A stretch of 64,000 bases of DNA from an uncultured Clostridia bacterium (GTDB taxonomy: Bacteria; Bacillota; Clostridia; Lachnospirales; Cellulosilyticaceae). The stretch is taken from contig CALJNR010000006.1 of the NCBI GenBank assembly GCA_937981575.1, positions 62,001-126,000 of the forward strand, in the 5' to 3' direction. This document shows positions 37,729 through 46,752 of the stretch, one piece after another; the first letter of the stretch is position 1; the number at the start of each line of letters is the position of its first letter. The position numbers and the translations under genes were made by a program. The notes beneath the pieces are model-generated. The model was given only the letters and a program-made list of their open reading frames with translations. It was not told the DNA's origin and made no database searches.

Positions 37729-38943
37729 ATGAAACATATAGTTGTACTGATGGATGGAGCAGCAGATGAGCCGATCCTGAAACTTGGCAATATGACACCG
37801 CTGGAATATGCACATACGCCTAATATTGACATGCTTGCTCCTTACAGCCAGATCGGGAGGGTAAAAACAATTCCTGAAGGGTGTGCTAAAGGCAGTGATA
37901 CAGCTAACCTTTCGGTATTAGGATATAATCCAAAAGAGTTTTATTTCGGAAGAAGTCCTTTAGAAGCGCTTAGTATGGGAGTGAGCTTAAAAGAGACAGA
38001 CGTAACTTTTAGAACCAATGTTGTAACATTGAGTGAAGAAGAAGCGTATGAAAACAAAATCATACTAGACCATAGTGCAGATGAGATTTCAACAGAAGAA
38101 GCAAGAGAACTGATAGAGGCTGTTCAGAAGGAATTAGGAGATAAAGTCAGGACGTTTTACCCAGGGGTAAGCTACAGGCATCTTTTGGTATGGGATAAGG
38201 GAAGTACAGAAGTTAATCTTATCCCGCCACATGATATTCTTGATCAGCGTATTGCAGCCTATAAACCTCAGGGGGCAGGCAGTGATCTGATTTGGGAAAT
38301 GATGAAAAAAAGCTATAACGTACTCAATAACCATCCAATTAATGAAGCGAGAAGAAAAAAAGGGCTTAAGCCTGCCAATAGTATATGGATCTGGGGTGAA
38401 GGGACAAAGCCTATGCTGCCTTTATTCGAAGAGAAATATGATGTCAAAGGTGCTGTTATATCAGCGGTTGATCTTATCAAAGGCATTGGTATTGGAGCGG
38501 GAATGACTTCTATTGATGTGGAAGGGGCCACTGGCAATGTACACACCAACTATAAAGGCAAAGCAGATGCTGCTATTAAGTGGCTGATTGATGAGGACAA
38601 GGATTTTGTCTATGTTCATCTTGAAGGGCCGGATGAATGCGGACATAGAAATGAACTGGATAATAAAATCAAAGCTATTGAATACATAGATCAAAAAATC
38701 ATAAAGCCAATTATTGATGCGCTTGAAAATAGATCTATACCGTATAAGATGCTGGTAGTACCAGATCATCCAACACCGCTTAGGCTCAGAACGCATACAG
38801 GAGATCCTGTTCCGTTTATGATTTATGAAAGTGGCAGCAAACTAGTTAATAAGGATAATCGCTATACCGAAAATTTTGCAGGAAGTACAGATTATTATAT
38901 TGAAGAGGGACATACACTAATGGATGTATTTCTGAGTAAATAG
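37729..38943 (+). CDS. apgM: ApgM-like phosphoglycerate mutase / proposed alternative homoserine kinase
   Basis: Alkaline-phosphatase-superfamily metalloenzyme of 404 residues, archaeal-type cofactor-independent phosphoglycerate mutase. The N-terminus VVLMDGAADEPILKLGNMTPLEYAHTPNIDML and the KGSDTANLSVLGYNP, VHLEGPDECGHRNEL and VVPDHPTPLRLRTHTGDP metal-ligand motifs are intact. The subgroup beside threonine genes has been proposed (TIGR02535) to be a non-homologous homoserine kinase. Here it lies between hom and lysC, but a classical ThrB follows downstream, so its true reaction is open. Confidence 0.85.
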   Translation: MKHIVVLMDGAADEPILKLGNMTPLEYAHTPNIDMLAPYSQIGRVKTIPEGCAKGSDTANLSVLGYNPKEFYFGRSPLEALSMGVSLKETDVTFRTNVVTLSEEEAYENKIILDHSADEISTEEARELIEAVQKELGDKVRTFYPGVSYRHLLVWDKGSTEVNLIPPHDILDQRIAAYKPQGAGSDLIWEMMKKSYNVLNNHPINEARRKKGLKPANSIWIWGEGTKPMLPLFEEKYDVKGAVISAVDLIKGIGIGAGMTSIDVEGATGNVHTNYKGKADAAIKWLIDEDKDFVYVHLEGPDECGHRNELDNKIKAIEYIDQKIIKPIIDALENRSIPYKMLVVPDHPTPLRLRTHTGDPVPFMIYESGSKLVNKDNRYTENFAGSTDYYIEEGHTLMDVFLSK

Positions 38944-39029
38944 TCAGTTAAGTTAAACGCTTTGATGTATAGCATTACTATTATTATATTATTGAGAACA
39001 ACTATGAATAGGTTAGAGGAGGAAAAAAT

Positions 39030-40238
39030 GTGTTAATCGTACAAAAATTTGGAGGAAGCTCTGTTGCAAATGCAGAAAGGGTATATAATGTAGCTAAAAG
39101 AGTTGCTGAAACTTATAAAAAAGGAAATGATGTCATTGTGGTTCTTTCGGCTCAAGGGGATACAACAGATGACCTTATCACAAAAGCAAAAGAAATCAGC
39201 AAAAATCCGCCTAAACGTGAAATGGATATGCTGCTTGCAACAGGAGAGCAGCAGTCCGTTGCTTTAATGGCTATGGCTTTGTCAGAACTTGGATATCCTT
39301 GTGTCTCTTTAAATGCATATCAAGTTGGCATGATCACTACGTCAGCATATAGCAATGCAAGGCTTAAAAAGATCAAACCAGATAGAATAAGAAGAGAACT
39401 TGACAGAAAGAATATAGTATTAGTCACAGGATTTCAGGGGATGAATCGTTTTGATGATATTACAACATTAGGCAGGGGCGGTTCAGATACTACTGCAGTT
39501 GCAATAGCAGCAGCACTCAATGCCGATCAGTGTGAAATCTATACAGATGTTGATGGTGTGTATACAGCTGACCCACGAGTTGTTAAAAATGCAAGAAAAC
39601 TTAATGAGATTACGTACAGTGAAATGCTAGAGCTTGCTTCACTTGGAGCGAAGGTACTTCACAATAGATCCGTTGAGTTAGCTAAAAAATATAATGTAGA
39701 ATTAGTCGTAAGATCAAGTTTAACAAATGCAGAAGGAACAGTAGTCAAGGAGGCATGTAAAATGGAAAGAATGTTAATTAGCGGAGTTGCGGGAGACGAT
39801 GAAATTGCACGTGTATCATTAATTGGATTAAAAGATACACCAGGAAAAGCATTTGATATCTTCTCCACACTTGCAAAGAAAAATGTAAATGTAGATATTA
39901 TTCTTCAGTCAATCGGACGTGATAATACAAAAGATATTTCATTCACTATCCCTGATACATCTCTTGCAGATGCTAAAGAAGTTATTGAACAAAATATGGA
40001 ACGATGGGGAACAAAAAGTGTTGACTACAACGAAAACTTAGCCAAAGTGTCTATTGTTGGTGCAGGTATGGTAGCTAATACAGGCGTAGCTTCTAAAATG
40101 TTTGAAGCGATGTATGACTCAGATATCAATATTCATATGATTTCTACTTCTGAGATTAAGATTTCTATATTAATAGATAAAAAAGAAATGCATAAAGCAA
40201 TGAATGCAATACATGAAGCATTTAACTTAGCAGACTAA
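39030..40238 (+). CDS. lysC: Aspartate kinase
   Basis: Phosphorylates aspartate, the first step to lysine, threonine and methionine. GTG start with GAGGAGG upstream. The 402-residue protein shows the kinase motifs KFGGSSVAN, GRGGSDTTAVAIAAALNADQCEIYTDVDGVYTADPR and LGAKVLHNRSVELAKKYNV, and two C-terminal ACT domains (about 260-400), typical of lysine- and/or threonine-inhibited enzymes. It has a longer leader than its neighbours (about 85 bases), so a separate promoter is possible. Confidence 0.95.
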   Translation: MLIVQKFGGSSVANAERVYNVAKRVAETYKKGNDVIVVLSAQGDTTDDLITKAKEISKNPPKREMDMLLATGEQQSVALMAMALSELGYPCVSLNAYQVGMITTSAYSNARLKKIKPDRIRRELDRKNIVLVTGFQGMNRFDDITTLGRGGSDTTAVAIAAALNADQCEIYTDVDGVYTADPRVVKNARKLNEITYSEMLELASLGAKVLHNRSVELAKKYNVELVVRSSLTNAEGTVVKEACKMERMLISGVAGDDEIARVSLIGLKDTPGKAFDIFSTLAKKNVNVDIILQSIGRDNTKDISFTIPDTSLADAKEVIEQNMERWGTKSVDYNENLAKVSIVGAGMVANTGVASKMFEAMYDSDINIHMISTSEIKISILIDKKEMHKAMNAIHEAFNLAD

Positions 40239-40249
40239 TAGATAGTGAT

Positions 40250-40279
40250 AAGGTGGGAGGCATAAACTCTCACCTTTTA
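40250..40279 (+). terminator. Weak terminator or attenuator between lysC and thrB
   Basis: AAGGTGGGAG pairs with CTCTCACCTT (one G-U) around a 7-base loop; only TT remains unpaired after the stem, so it is probably partial. Confidence 0.5.
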
Positions 40280-40324
40280 TACTTCTCTCATAATTTTTAT
40301 TAAGAAAGGAATGGGTGATAATCT

Positions 40325-41233
40325 ATGATAAAAGTGAAAGTTCCTGCTACAACAGCTAATATGGGGCCTGGTTTTGACAGTATTGGAATGGCTCTTAGTA
40401 TGTATAATATTGTGTATGCTGAAGAAATCAAAGAAGGATTTGATATCGTTATTCAAGATGGCAACACGCAGATTCCTACAGACGAAGATAATCTTATCTA
40501 TAAAACAGTAGCTTATTTTTATAAAAATATTGGTAAGCCGCTGCCGGGAATCAGGCTTATACAGCAAGATAGCATTCCTCATACTAGAGGACTAGGAAGC
40601 AGTGCTGCTTGTATTGTCGCAGGTCTTCATATTGGCAATGCCCTAAGTAAGAGTTTTTTTTCAAAAGAAGAGTTAGTACAAATGGCAGCTCAAATAGAAG
40701 GGCATCCCGATAATACTACGCCTGCACTTCTTGGAGGGATGACGATTGGTGCAATGAATGATAAAGATATGAAATATGTAAAAGTAAATGTTGCAGAAAA
40801 TATTCACTTTGCAGTGATGATTCCGGATTTCACGTTATCTACTGAACTGGCAAGAAGCGTTCTCCCAAAAGAAGTTCCCCTTAAAGATGCTGTGTTTAAT
40901 GCATCAAGAGCAGCGCTGCTTGCGGCTTCTATGATTACCTCAGATATTGATAACCTAAGTCTTGCGATGGAAGACCGGCTTCATCAGATTTATCGCGCTG
41001 GGCTTATTCCTAATATGGAAAGCATTATAGAACGGGCAAAGGTTTATGGGGCTAAAGGGGCCTTTTTAAGTGGGGCAGGACCAAGTCTTATAGCAGTGGT
41101 AAAAAATGTTGTAGCCTTTAGAAAAGAAATGGCTGCTTATTTAAATACGCTTTCAGATGTCTGGCAGGTACAGATGCTTCAGGCAGATAATGAAGGGGCA
41201 AAAGTTTGGATTAATGAAGAATTAAAATATTGA
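40325..41233 (+). CDS. thrB: Homoserine kinase, GHMP family
   Basis: Phosphorylates homoserine before threonine synthase. 302 residues. The GHMP ATP-binding loop PHTRGLGSSAACIVAGLHIGNAL, the N-terminal KVKVPATTANMGPGFDSIGMALSMYN and the C-terminal GAKGAFLSGAGPSLIAV motifs identify ThrB firmly. Threonine synthase (thrC) is not in the window. Last gene of the aspartate-family cluster; strong terminator follows. Confidence 0.94.
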   Translation: MIKVKVPATTANMGPGFDSIGMALSMYNIVYAEEIKEGFDIVIQDGNTQIPTDEDNLIYKTVAYFYKNIGKPLPGIRLIQQDSIPHTRGLGSSAACIVAGLHIGNALSKSFFSKEELVQMAAQIEGHPDNTTPALLGGMTIGAMNDKDMKYVKVNVAENIHFAVMIPDFTLSTELARSVLPKEVPLKDAVFNASRAALLAASMITSDIDNLSLAMEDRLHQIYRAGLIPNMESIIERAKVYGAKGAFLSGAGPSLIAVVKNVVAFRKEMAAYLNTLSDVWQVQMLQADNEGAKVWINEELKY

Positions 41234-41240
41234 TTATGTA

Positions 41241-41285
41241 GTTCACCTAGGAAGGTGTTTTAACCCTTCTTAGGTGACTTTTTTA
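41241..41285 (+). terminator. Terminator after thrB
   Basis: GTTCACCTAGGAAGG and its near-complement CCCTTCTTAGGTGAC with an 8-base loop, followed by TTTTTT. Confidence 0.88.
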
Positions 41286-41547
41286 CTTTAATAATTAGAA
41301 GCTAGATTAACCTTTGAATAATAACACCTACTGGTATAAACAAAAACTTGAGCATTTAAATATCGTTTTCAAAAATGTTATAATGGTAAAAGATATTAAG
41401 TAGGTTCATGTTAAGGCTCATTATGCAAATTGAAGAGTTTATTTTACTGCGGAAATATCTTTACTTTATATAGGGATAGGATACGCGTTTCTTAAAAGTA
41501 GCCGATAAGATAAAGTATCAATAAGAGTAGGATAAGGGGATGATGTA
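41286..41547. other. Intergenic region before the DUF3795 gene
   Basis: About 260 bases without a credible gene. A TATAAT hexamer near 41380 is a possible -10, but no good -35 is at the right distance. Confidence 0.4.
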
Positions 41548-41859
41548 GTGAGGGAATATGATGGATTTATACCACCTTGTGGTATTTACTGTGGGGGATG
41601 CCCAAATTATTTGAGGGATAAAAATGCTTGTTTAGGGGCAGAAAAACATTGTAAAGTAAAAAGATGTAAAGGAATTTATAGGTGCTGCAAGGATAAAAGG
41701 GGGCATGATTACTGTTTTCAGTGCAAAATCTTTCCGTGCAGCAGATTTAAAAAATTTGCAACAAGCTGGATGAAGCTTGGACAAGACCTCATTTTAAATC
41801 AGCAGCAGCTTAAGGTATTAGGCGAAGAGAAATGGCTGAAAAAATGGAAGACAAAATGA
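41548..41859 (+). CDS. Small Cys-rich DUF3795-like protein
   Basis: 103 residues with eleven cysteines: PPCGIYCGGCPNY at the start (the DUF3795 pattern CGxxCxxC), then NAC, KHC, RC, RCC and YCFQCKIFPC. These spacings suggest two or more zinc or iron-sulfur sites. GTG start with AAGGGGA at good spacing. Function of the family is unknown. No partner in an operon is evident. Confidence 0.78.
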   Translation: MREYDGFIPPCGIYCGGCPNYLRDKNACLGAEKHCKVKRCKGIYRCCKDKRGHDYCFQCKIFPCSRFKKFATSWMKLGQDLILNQQQLKVLGEEKWLKKWKTK

Positions 41860-41975
41860 ATGGATTAGTAATAAAATCTATAAAAAAATAGGCATATGTG
41901 CGGTACGTTACGAGCAGGTTTCTATAAATGGCTAGTAAGATGTGATATTAACTAGCCTGAAGAAGGCTGTCTAAT

Positions 41976-42004
41976 TTGAATATTTTAGTAAATAAGAGTA
42001 TAAT
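41976..42004 (+). promoter_or_regulatory. Promoter of tex
   Basis: -35 TTGAAT (41976-41981), 17-base spacer, -10 TATAAT (41999-42004). An inverted repeat GGCTAGT-N14-ACTAGCC (41930-41957) lies just upstream. Confidence 0.6.
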
Positions 42005-42091
42005 AACTAAAGGAATATGCAGAATAAGGCGGATTAAGAGAATCAAGAGGTCTAATTCTGCTGGATATATTATAGTACGAAGGAGAAGAGC

Positions 42092-44227
42092 ATGGATATT
42101 ATTAAAATTCTGCAAGATGAACTGGGGATCAAAAAGCACCAAGTTGAAAATACGATCAAACTTATTGAAGAGGGAAATACAATACCTTTTATTGCAAGAT
42201 ACCGGAAAGAGCTTACAGGAGGGCTCAACGATGAAATTCTGCGTAATTTTGGGGAACGTTATGCGTACCTTTTAAATTTAGAAGCACGTAAGGAACAAGT
42301 TATAAAAAGTATAGAAGAGCAAGATAAGCTTACTCAAGAGTTAAGACTTGCTATTGAAAATGCAGGGACTATGACAGAAGTTGAAGATTTGTATCTGCCG
42401 TACAGACCTAAAAAAAGGACAAGAGCAACTATCGCTAAAGAAAAAGGGCTGGAGCCACTCGCTGTACTGATTAAAGAGCAGCAAGAAAAGGATATTGAAG
42501 GCGCAGCAGTACGCTTTATTGATGCGGATAAGGGCGTTGAAGATGTGAAGACAGCTATAGAAGGCGCAAAAGATATTTTGGCGGAAGAAATAGCAGACAA
42601 TGCAGCTTATAGAGGCTATATACGAAGTGCGACTTTTAAAAAAGGTATGCTTATTTCCAAGGGAAAAGATAAGGAAGAGCAAACGGTTTACGATATGTAC
42701 TATGATTATAGTGAGGCAGTAAACTCTATACCAGGCCATAGGATACTTGCAATTAACAGAGGAGAAAGCGAAAAAGTTCTAAGTGTTAAAATAGAAGCGC
42801 CAACGGAAGAAATTCTGCAATATTTGGAGAAAAAGATTATTTTAAAGAACAGTCCGGTGCAGACCATTTTAGAAGAGACAATTGCTGACAGTTATAAAAG
42901 ACTCATTGCACCAGCAATAGAAAGAGATATTCGCAATGAACTTTCAGAACGGGCAGAGGATGGTGCCTTAGAGGTCTTTAAGAAAAATCTTTACCAGTTG
43001 CTTATGCAGGCACCCATTAAAGGGCATCACGTAATGGGAATTGACCCAGCCTACCGAACAGGTTGTAAAATTGCAGTTGTCGATGCTACTGGAAAAAAGC
43101 TGGCTAAAACAGTTATTTACCCAACACCACCGCAAAATAAAGTTGAAGAAGCTAAAAAAGAACTTAAACAACTTATAGAATCTTATAAAATTGATTTGCT
43201 GTCGATTGGCAATGGAACAGCTTCGAGAGAAACAGAAAAATTTGCAGCCGATCTTATTAAAGAAATAGGAAAACCTATACACTATGTTATTGTAAATGAA
43301 GCGGGGGCCTCGGTATATTCGGCTTCTAAATTGGCCAGTGAAGAATTTCCCAATGATGATGTAGGGGTTAGAAGTGCAGTATCTATAGCACGAAGGCTGC
43401 AAGACCCCCTCGCTGAGCTTGTTAAAATTGATCCTAAAGCTATTGGCGTAGGACAATATCAGCATGATATGAATCAAAAACGCTTGGAGACAGCGTTAGG
43501 CGGAGTTGTAGAAGGAGCCGTTAATGAGGTAGGCGTAGATATTAACACAGCTTCAGCTTCTCTGCTTCAATATGTAGCAGGCATCAAAAAAACAGTTTCA
43601 CAAAACATTATTCTTTTTCGCGAAGAAAACGGTAAATTTATGACAAGGGCGCAAATCAAAAAGGTAAAAGGATTGGGGCCTAAAGTATTTGAACAGTGTG
43701 CAGGGTTTCTAAGAATTATTGAGGGTACAAATTTCTTAGATGCTACAGGGGTACATCCCGAATCCTATGAAATTGCGGAAAAGCTGCTAGATGAACTTGG
43801 ATATACTAAAGAGGATTTGAAGCATAGAAATTTCAAAGATATCCATAGCAGGATTACGGATATTGAAGCATTGGCTGTCAAGCTTGACTCAGGGGTTCCT
43901 ACGCTTAAAGATATTATCAAAGAACTTGAAAAGCCGGGAAGGGACCCGCGTGAAGATATGCCGCAGCCTATTTTACACAGTGATGTATTAGATATTAAAG
44001 ATTTAAAGGAAGGCATGAAACTTAAGGGGACAGTCAGAAATATTGTTGACTTTGGGGCATTTGTTGACATTGGAGTACATCAGGATGGGCTGGTACACAT
44101 TTCTCAGATGAGCAGCAAGTTTATAAAACATCCTCTTGAAGTGGTTAAAGTCGGTGATATCGTTGACGTAACGATTCTTACAGTGGATCCTGTGAAAAAT
44201 AAAATTGCACTTAGCATGAAAGCTTAA
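42092..44227 (+). CDS. tex: Tex-family S1 RNA-binding transcription accessory protein
   Basis: Cytoplasmic nucleic-acid-binding protein, 711 residues, the usual Tex length. The N-terminal Tex domain has TIPFIARYRKELTGGLNDE; a YqgF/RNase H-like domain starts at HHVMGIDPAYRTGCKIAVVD (about 310-440); a helix-hairpin-helix pair covers about 475-560 (DINTASASLLQYVAGIKKTVSQNII, FMTRAQIKKVKGLGPKVFEQCAGFLRI); the C-terminal S1 domain (GTVRNIVDFGAFVDIGVHQDGLVHIS) is at about 640-710. It is related to eukaryotic Spt6. GAAGGAGAAG ribosome site. Confidence 0.95.
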   Translation: MDIIKILQDELGIKKHQVENTIKLIEEGNTIPFIARYRKELTGGLNDEILRNFGERYAYLLNLEARKEQVIKSIEEQDKLTQELRLAIENAGTMTEVEDLYLPYRPKKRTRATIAKEKGLEPLAVLIKEQQEKDIEGAAVRFIDADKGVEDVKTAIEGAKDILAEEIADNAAYRGYIRSATFKKGMLISKGKDKEEQTVYDMYYDYSEAVNSIPGHRILAINRGESEKVLSVKIEAPTEEILQYLEKKIILKNSPVQTILEETIADSYKRLIAPAIERDIRNELSERAEDGALEVFKKNLYQLLMQAPIKGHHVMGIDPAYRTGCKIAVVDATGKKLAKTVIYPTPPQNKVEEAKKELKQLIESYKIDLLSIGNGTASRETEKFAADLIKEIGKPIHYVIVNEAGASVYSASKLASEEFPNDDVGVRSAVSIARRLQDPLAELVKIDPKAIGVGQYQHDMNQKRLETALGGVVEGAVNEVGVDINTASASLLQYVAGIKKTVSQNIILFREENGKFMTRAQIKKVKGLGPKVFEQCAGFLRIIEGTNFLDATGVHPESYEIAEKLLDELGYTKEDLKHRNFKDIHSRITDIEALAVKLDSGVPTLKDIIKELEKPGRDPREDMPQPILHSDVLDIKDLKEGMKLKGTVRNIVDFGAFVDIGVHQDGLVHISQMSSKFIKHPLEVVKVGDIVDVTILTVDPVKNKIALSMKA

Positions 44228-44312
44228 CAGATAAGCTAACTTAATAGTTAAAAGGCGCACATGCTGGGCCAAGTGAAAAGTGGAAAGGGCTGTTTGGTCA
44301 AAGCTTATAAAT

Positions 44313-44364
44313 AAAGGAGAAATAATAAAGTCTGTTAACACATAAGACTTTTTATTTCTCCTTT
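44313..44364. terminator. Bidirectional terminator between tex and fprA
   Basis: 20-21-base arms AAAGGAGAAATAATAAAGTCT / complement with one bulge; lies between two convergent genes. Confidence 0.75.
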
Positions 44365-44377
44365 AACACTTTAATAC

Positions 44378-45586
44378 TTACTGCTCAGAAAGTGAGGCAT
44401 AGATAGCATCAGCCAAAGCATCAACGTCTGCGTCTTGTTCGGGCTTAAGCGAAGAACGAATATCAAGCGGCGTGCCGACAAGTTCAACATTTTTCATCGT
44501 TGAAATGATTACCTGCATAACTTTAAGTGCAGCACTTGACCAAGTATGATTTCCGATAAGAGATACTTTTCGGTTTTTGAGTCCAAGAGCAGACATCTCT
44601 CTTAAAAGAGCGTCCATCACAAAGTAGAGATGCATATTATACGTAGGAGAAGCAATAACCATATGACTATATTTCCATACATCTGAGATAATATAGGATG
44701 GATGCGTTTTAGAGACATCATACATACGGATATCCTGAATGCCGCGCATAGCGAGTTTGTTAGCCAGAACGTTCATAACATTTTCTGTATTCCCATACAT
44801 AGATGCATAAAACAGCACAATACCCTTTTGCTCGGGTATATAGCGGCTCCACTTATCATACTTGTCTAAAAGATAGGCAAGATTTTTGCGCCAGATAGGG
44901 CCATGGACAGAACAAATCATATTAATTTCGAGAGTAGAAACTTTTTTTAGTGCAGCTTGTACCTGCATGCCATAACGCCCTACGATATTTGCATAATAAC
45001 GTCTGGATTCATCTAAAAAGGCATTTTCAAAATCCGTTTCATCTGCAAATATGTTACCGGAAAGTGCTCCAAAAGAGCCAAATGCATCTGCTGAGAACAA
45101 AATACCTTTTGATACTTCATAGGTAAACATAACCTCTGGCCAGTGTACCATAGGTGCAAAGTAAAAACGCAAAGTATGGTCTCCGAGCTTAAGTTCATCA
45201 CCTTCTTGGATTTCCATATAATTTGATGATAGATCGAGACTGTAATACTGCTCAAAAAACTGAAAAGTTTTTTTGTTACCGACTACTTTTACATCCGGAT
45301 AGCGGCGAACGATTTCTTCAATATTAGCACAATGATCAGGTTCCATATGATTAATAACTAAATAGTCAAGCTTACGGTCCCCTAGTACATGCGTAACGTT
45401 CTCAAGGTATAAAGCACTAATTGATGCATCTACTGTATCAATGAGCGCAGTTTTTTCATCGCCGATAAGATATGAATTATATGAGACTCCATTAGGGAGA
45501 GGAAACATATTTTCAAATCGTTCAAGCCGTCTGTCATTTCCGCCAACCCAAAACACTTTTGGAGAAATCTCTATTACACTATACAT
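44378..45586 (-). CDS. fprA: Flavodiiron protein (A-type flavoprotein FprA)
   Basis: Reduces O2 to water or NO to N2O in anaerobes. 402 residues in two domains: an N-terminal metallo-beta-lactamase-like diiron domain with the flavodiiron ligand set HxExD (NHMEPDHCANIEEI), then a C-terminal flavodoxin domain from about 250 (IVLFYASMYGNTENVMNVLANKL) that binds FMN. No fused rubredoxin. It lies opposite a riboflavin importer and near rubrerythrin, giving an oxygen-protection neighbourhood. Confidence 0.95.
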   Translation of the reverse strand: MYSVIEISPKVFWVGGNDRRLERFENMFPLPNGVSYNSYLIGDEKTALIDTVDASISALYLENVTHVLGDRKLDYLVINHMEPDHCANIEEIVRRYPDVKVVGNKKTFQFFEQYYSLDLSSNYMEIQEGDELKLGDHTLRFYFAPMVHWPEVMFTYEVSKGILFSADAFGSFGALSGNIFADETDFENAFLDESRRYYANIVGRYGMQVQAALKKVSTLEINMICSVHGPIWRKNLAYLLDKYDKWSRYIPEQKGIVLFYASMYGNTENVMNVLANKLAMRGIQDIRMYDVSKTHPSYIISDVWKYSHMVIASPTYNMHLYFVMDALLREMSALGLKNRKVSLIGNHTWSSAALKVMQVIISTMKNVELVGTPLDIRSSLKPEQDADVDALADAIYASLSEQ

Positions 45587-45762
45587 ATTATAAATACCTC
45601 CTAATTTTTGACTCGAGTTATTTACTAGACCTTATTATTGTACTACAGCCTACATTTTAAAAACAAGCCTGAACTACCGAATTTAAGTTTTTCGTTTAGT
45701 ATTTAATAATGATAGGATCTTGTATGAAGTCTATTACTTTTTTGTCTATTATTTTTTTTGTA

Positions 45763-45791
45763 TTGAAAAAAATAAACAGATATATTATAAT
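45763..45791 (+). promoter_or_regulatory. Promoter of the FMN riboswitch transcript
   Basis: -35 TTGAAA (45763-45768), 17-base spacer, -10 TATAAT (45786-45791). Confidence 0.7.
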
Positions 45792-45825
45792 GAATTCAAA
45801 TTCAAAATAAAAAGTTAATCTAATT

Positions 45826-45937
45826 CTTCGGGGCAGGGTGAAATTCCCGACCGGCGGTAAAGTCCGCGAGTGCAGCATGCTGCACTGATTTGGTGAAATT
45901 CCAAAACCGACAGTAAAGTCTGGATGGTAGAAGAGTT
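45826..45937 (+). promoter_or_regulatory. FMN riboswitch (RFN element)
   Basis: All conserved RFN blocks are readable in order: GGGGCAGGGTGAAATTCCCG, ACCGGCGGTAAAGTCCGCGA, a variable hairpin (AGTGCAGCATGCTGCACT), TTGGTGAAATTCC, ACCGACAGTAAAGTCTGGATG and a final AGAAGAG. It binds FMN and lowers ribU expression when flavin is plentiful, here through the terminator just downstream. Confidence 0.97.
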
Positions 45938-45982
45938 GCGTTTTGCATAACTATTTAGAATGCATGTAACTAAGACTATGTG

Positions 45983-46014
45983 AGCAACCCAAAGAATAAT
46001 TGGGTTGCTTTTTA
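45983..46014 (+). terminator. Riboswitch expression-platform terminator
   Basis: AGCAACCCAA and TTGGGTTGCT with a 7-base loop, then TTTTT, placed between the aptamer and the ribU ribosome site. Confidence 0.9.
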
Positions 46015-46041
46015 TTGTATATTAAAAAGGAGATTGTAATA

Positions 46042-46659
46042 ATGCAAAGCGAAAAAAAATTATTTAGTACTCAAAATCTTATCAAAATGGCTATGCTAAG
46101 TGTAATAGCTGTTATTTTAATGAATTTCGGAGCCATCAAGCTTCCTACTCTTTTTCCAAGCTTTTTGGAAATCGATTTTAGTGAAGTCCCTGCAATAATA
46201 GGGATTATTACCATTCATCCACTAGCAGGGATTGTTATTGTAACTGTTAAAAATGTTTTAAAAGCAATAGTATTTGGCACGTCCAGTGTATACGTAGGAG
46301 AACTTGCTAATCTTACTGTATCATTAGGCTATATTATTCCTCTTACGTTTATGATCAGAAAAAAGAGAGATCTTAAAACAATGACAATAGGTATTATACT
46401 GGGGGTATTCGGCATTACGCTTACAGGTGCGTTTATTAACTACTTTGTAACGATTCCTATGTATGCTAAACTGTTTATGCCTTTGGAAGCCATTATTGGT
46501 ATGGGAAGTGCAGTTAATCCTGCTATAACCGATAAATTTACGCTGGTACTTTATGCGATTACTCCGTTTAATATATTAAAGGGGACGATTGTAGCGATAA
46601 CAAGTGTGATTTTGATAAAAGCACTGCAGCCGGTTATTAGATATTTGGCACATCGATAA
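46042..46659 (+). CDS. ribU: Riboflavin ECF transporter substrate-binding subunit RibU
   Basis: Membrane S-component that captures riboflavin for the shared ECF energy module, not encoded here. Start ATG 46042 with AAAAGGAGA; the upstream TTG at 46000 lies in the terminator hairpin. 205 residues with six membrane segments; LPTLFPSFLEIDFSEVPAIIGIITIHPLAGIVIVTVKNVLK is the characteristic RibU block. Control by the preceding FMN riboswitch confirms the substrate. Confidence 0.95.
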   Translation: MQSEKKLFSTQNLIKMAMLSVIAVILMNFGAIKLPTLFPSFLEIDFSEVPAIIGIITIHPLAGIVIVTVKNVLKAIVFGTSSVYVGELANLTVSLGYIIPLTFMIRKKRDLKTMTIGIILGVFGITLTGAFINYFVTIPMYAKLFMPLEAIIGMGSAVNPAITDKFTLVLYAITPFNILKGTIVAITSVILIKALQPVIRYLAHR

Positions 46660-46670
46660 TCAAATAGGCA

Positions 46671-46723
46671 AGAAAGCGGCTGTAAGTGAAAGGGATATCC
46701 TTTGCACGTACAGCCGCTTCTTT
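46671..46723. terminator. Bidirectional terminator between ribU and rubrerythrin
   Basis: AAGCGGCTGTA pairs with TACAGCCGCTT, with more pairing inside (GTGAAAGG/CCTTTGCAC); T tracts on both outer sides. Convergent genes flank it. Confidence 0.85.
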
Positions 46724-46752
46724 GTGAAAAAACAAATTGCAAATAAGAAGGT

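Noticed and set aside
42968-43477. 169-codon minus-strand frame
   Set aside because: Antisense to tex; rich in Phe, Tyr, Ser and Cys as expected for the complement of an AT-rich gene.
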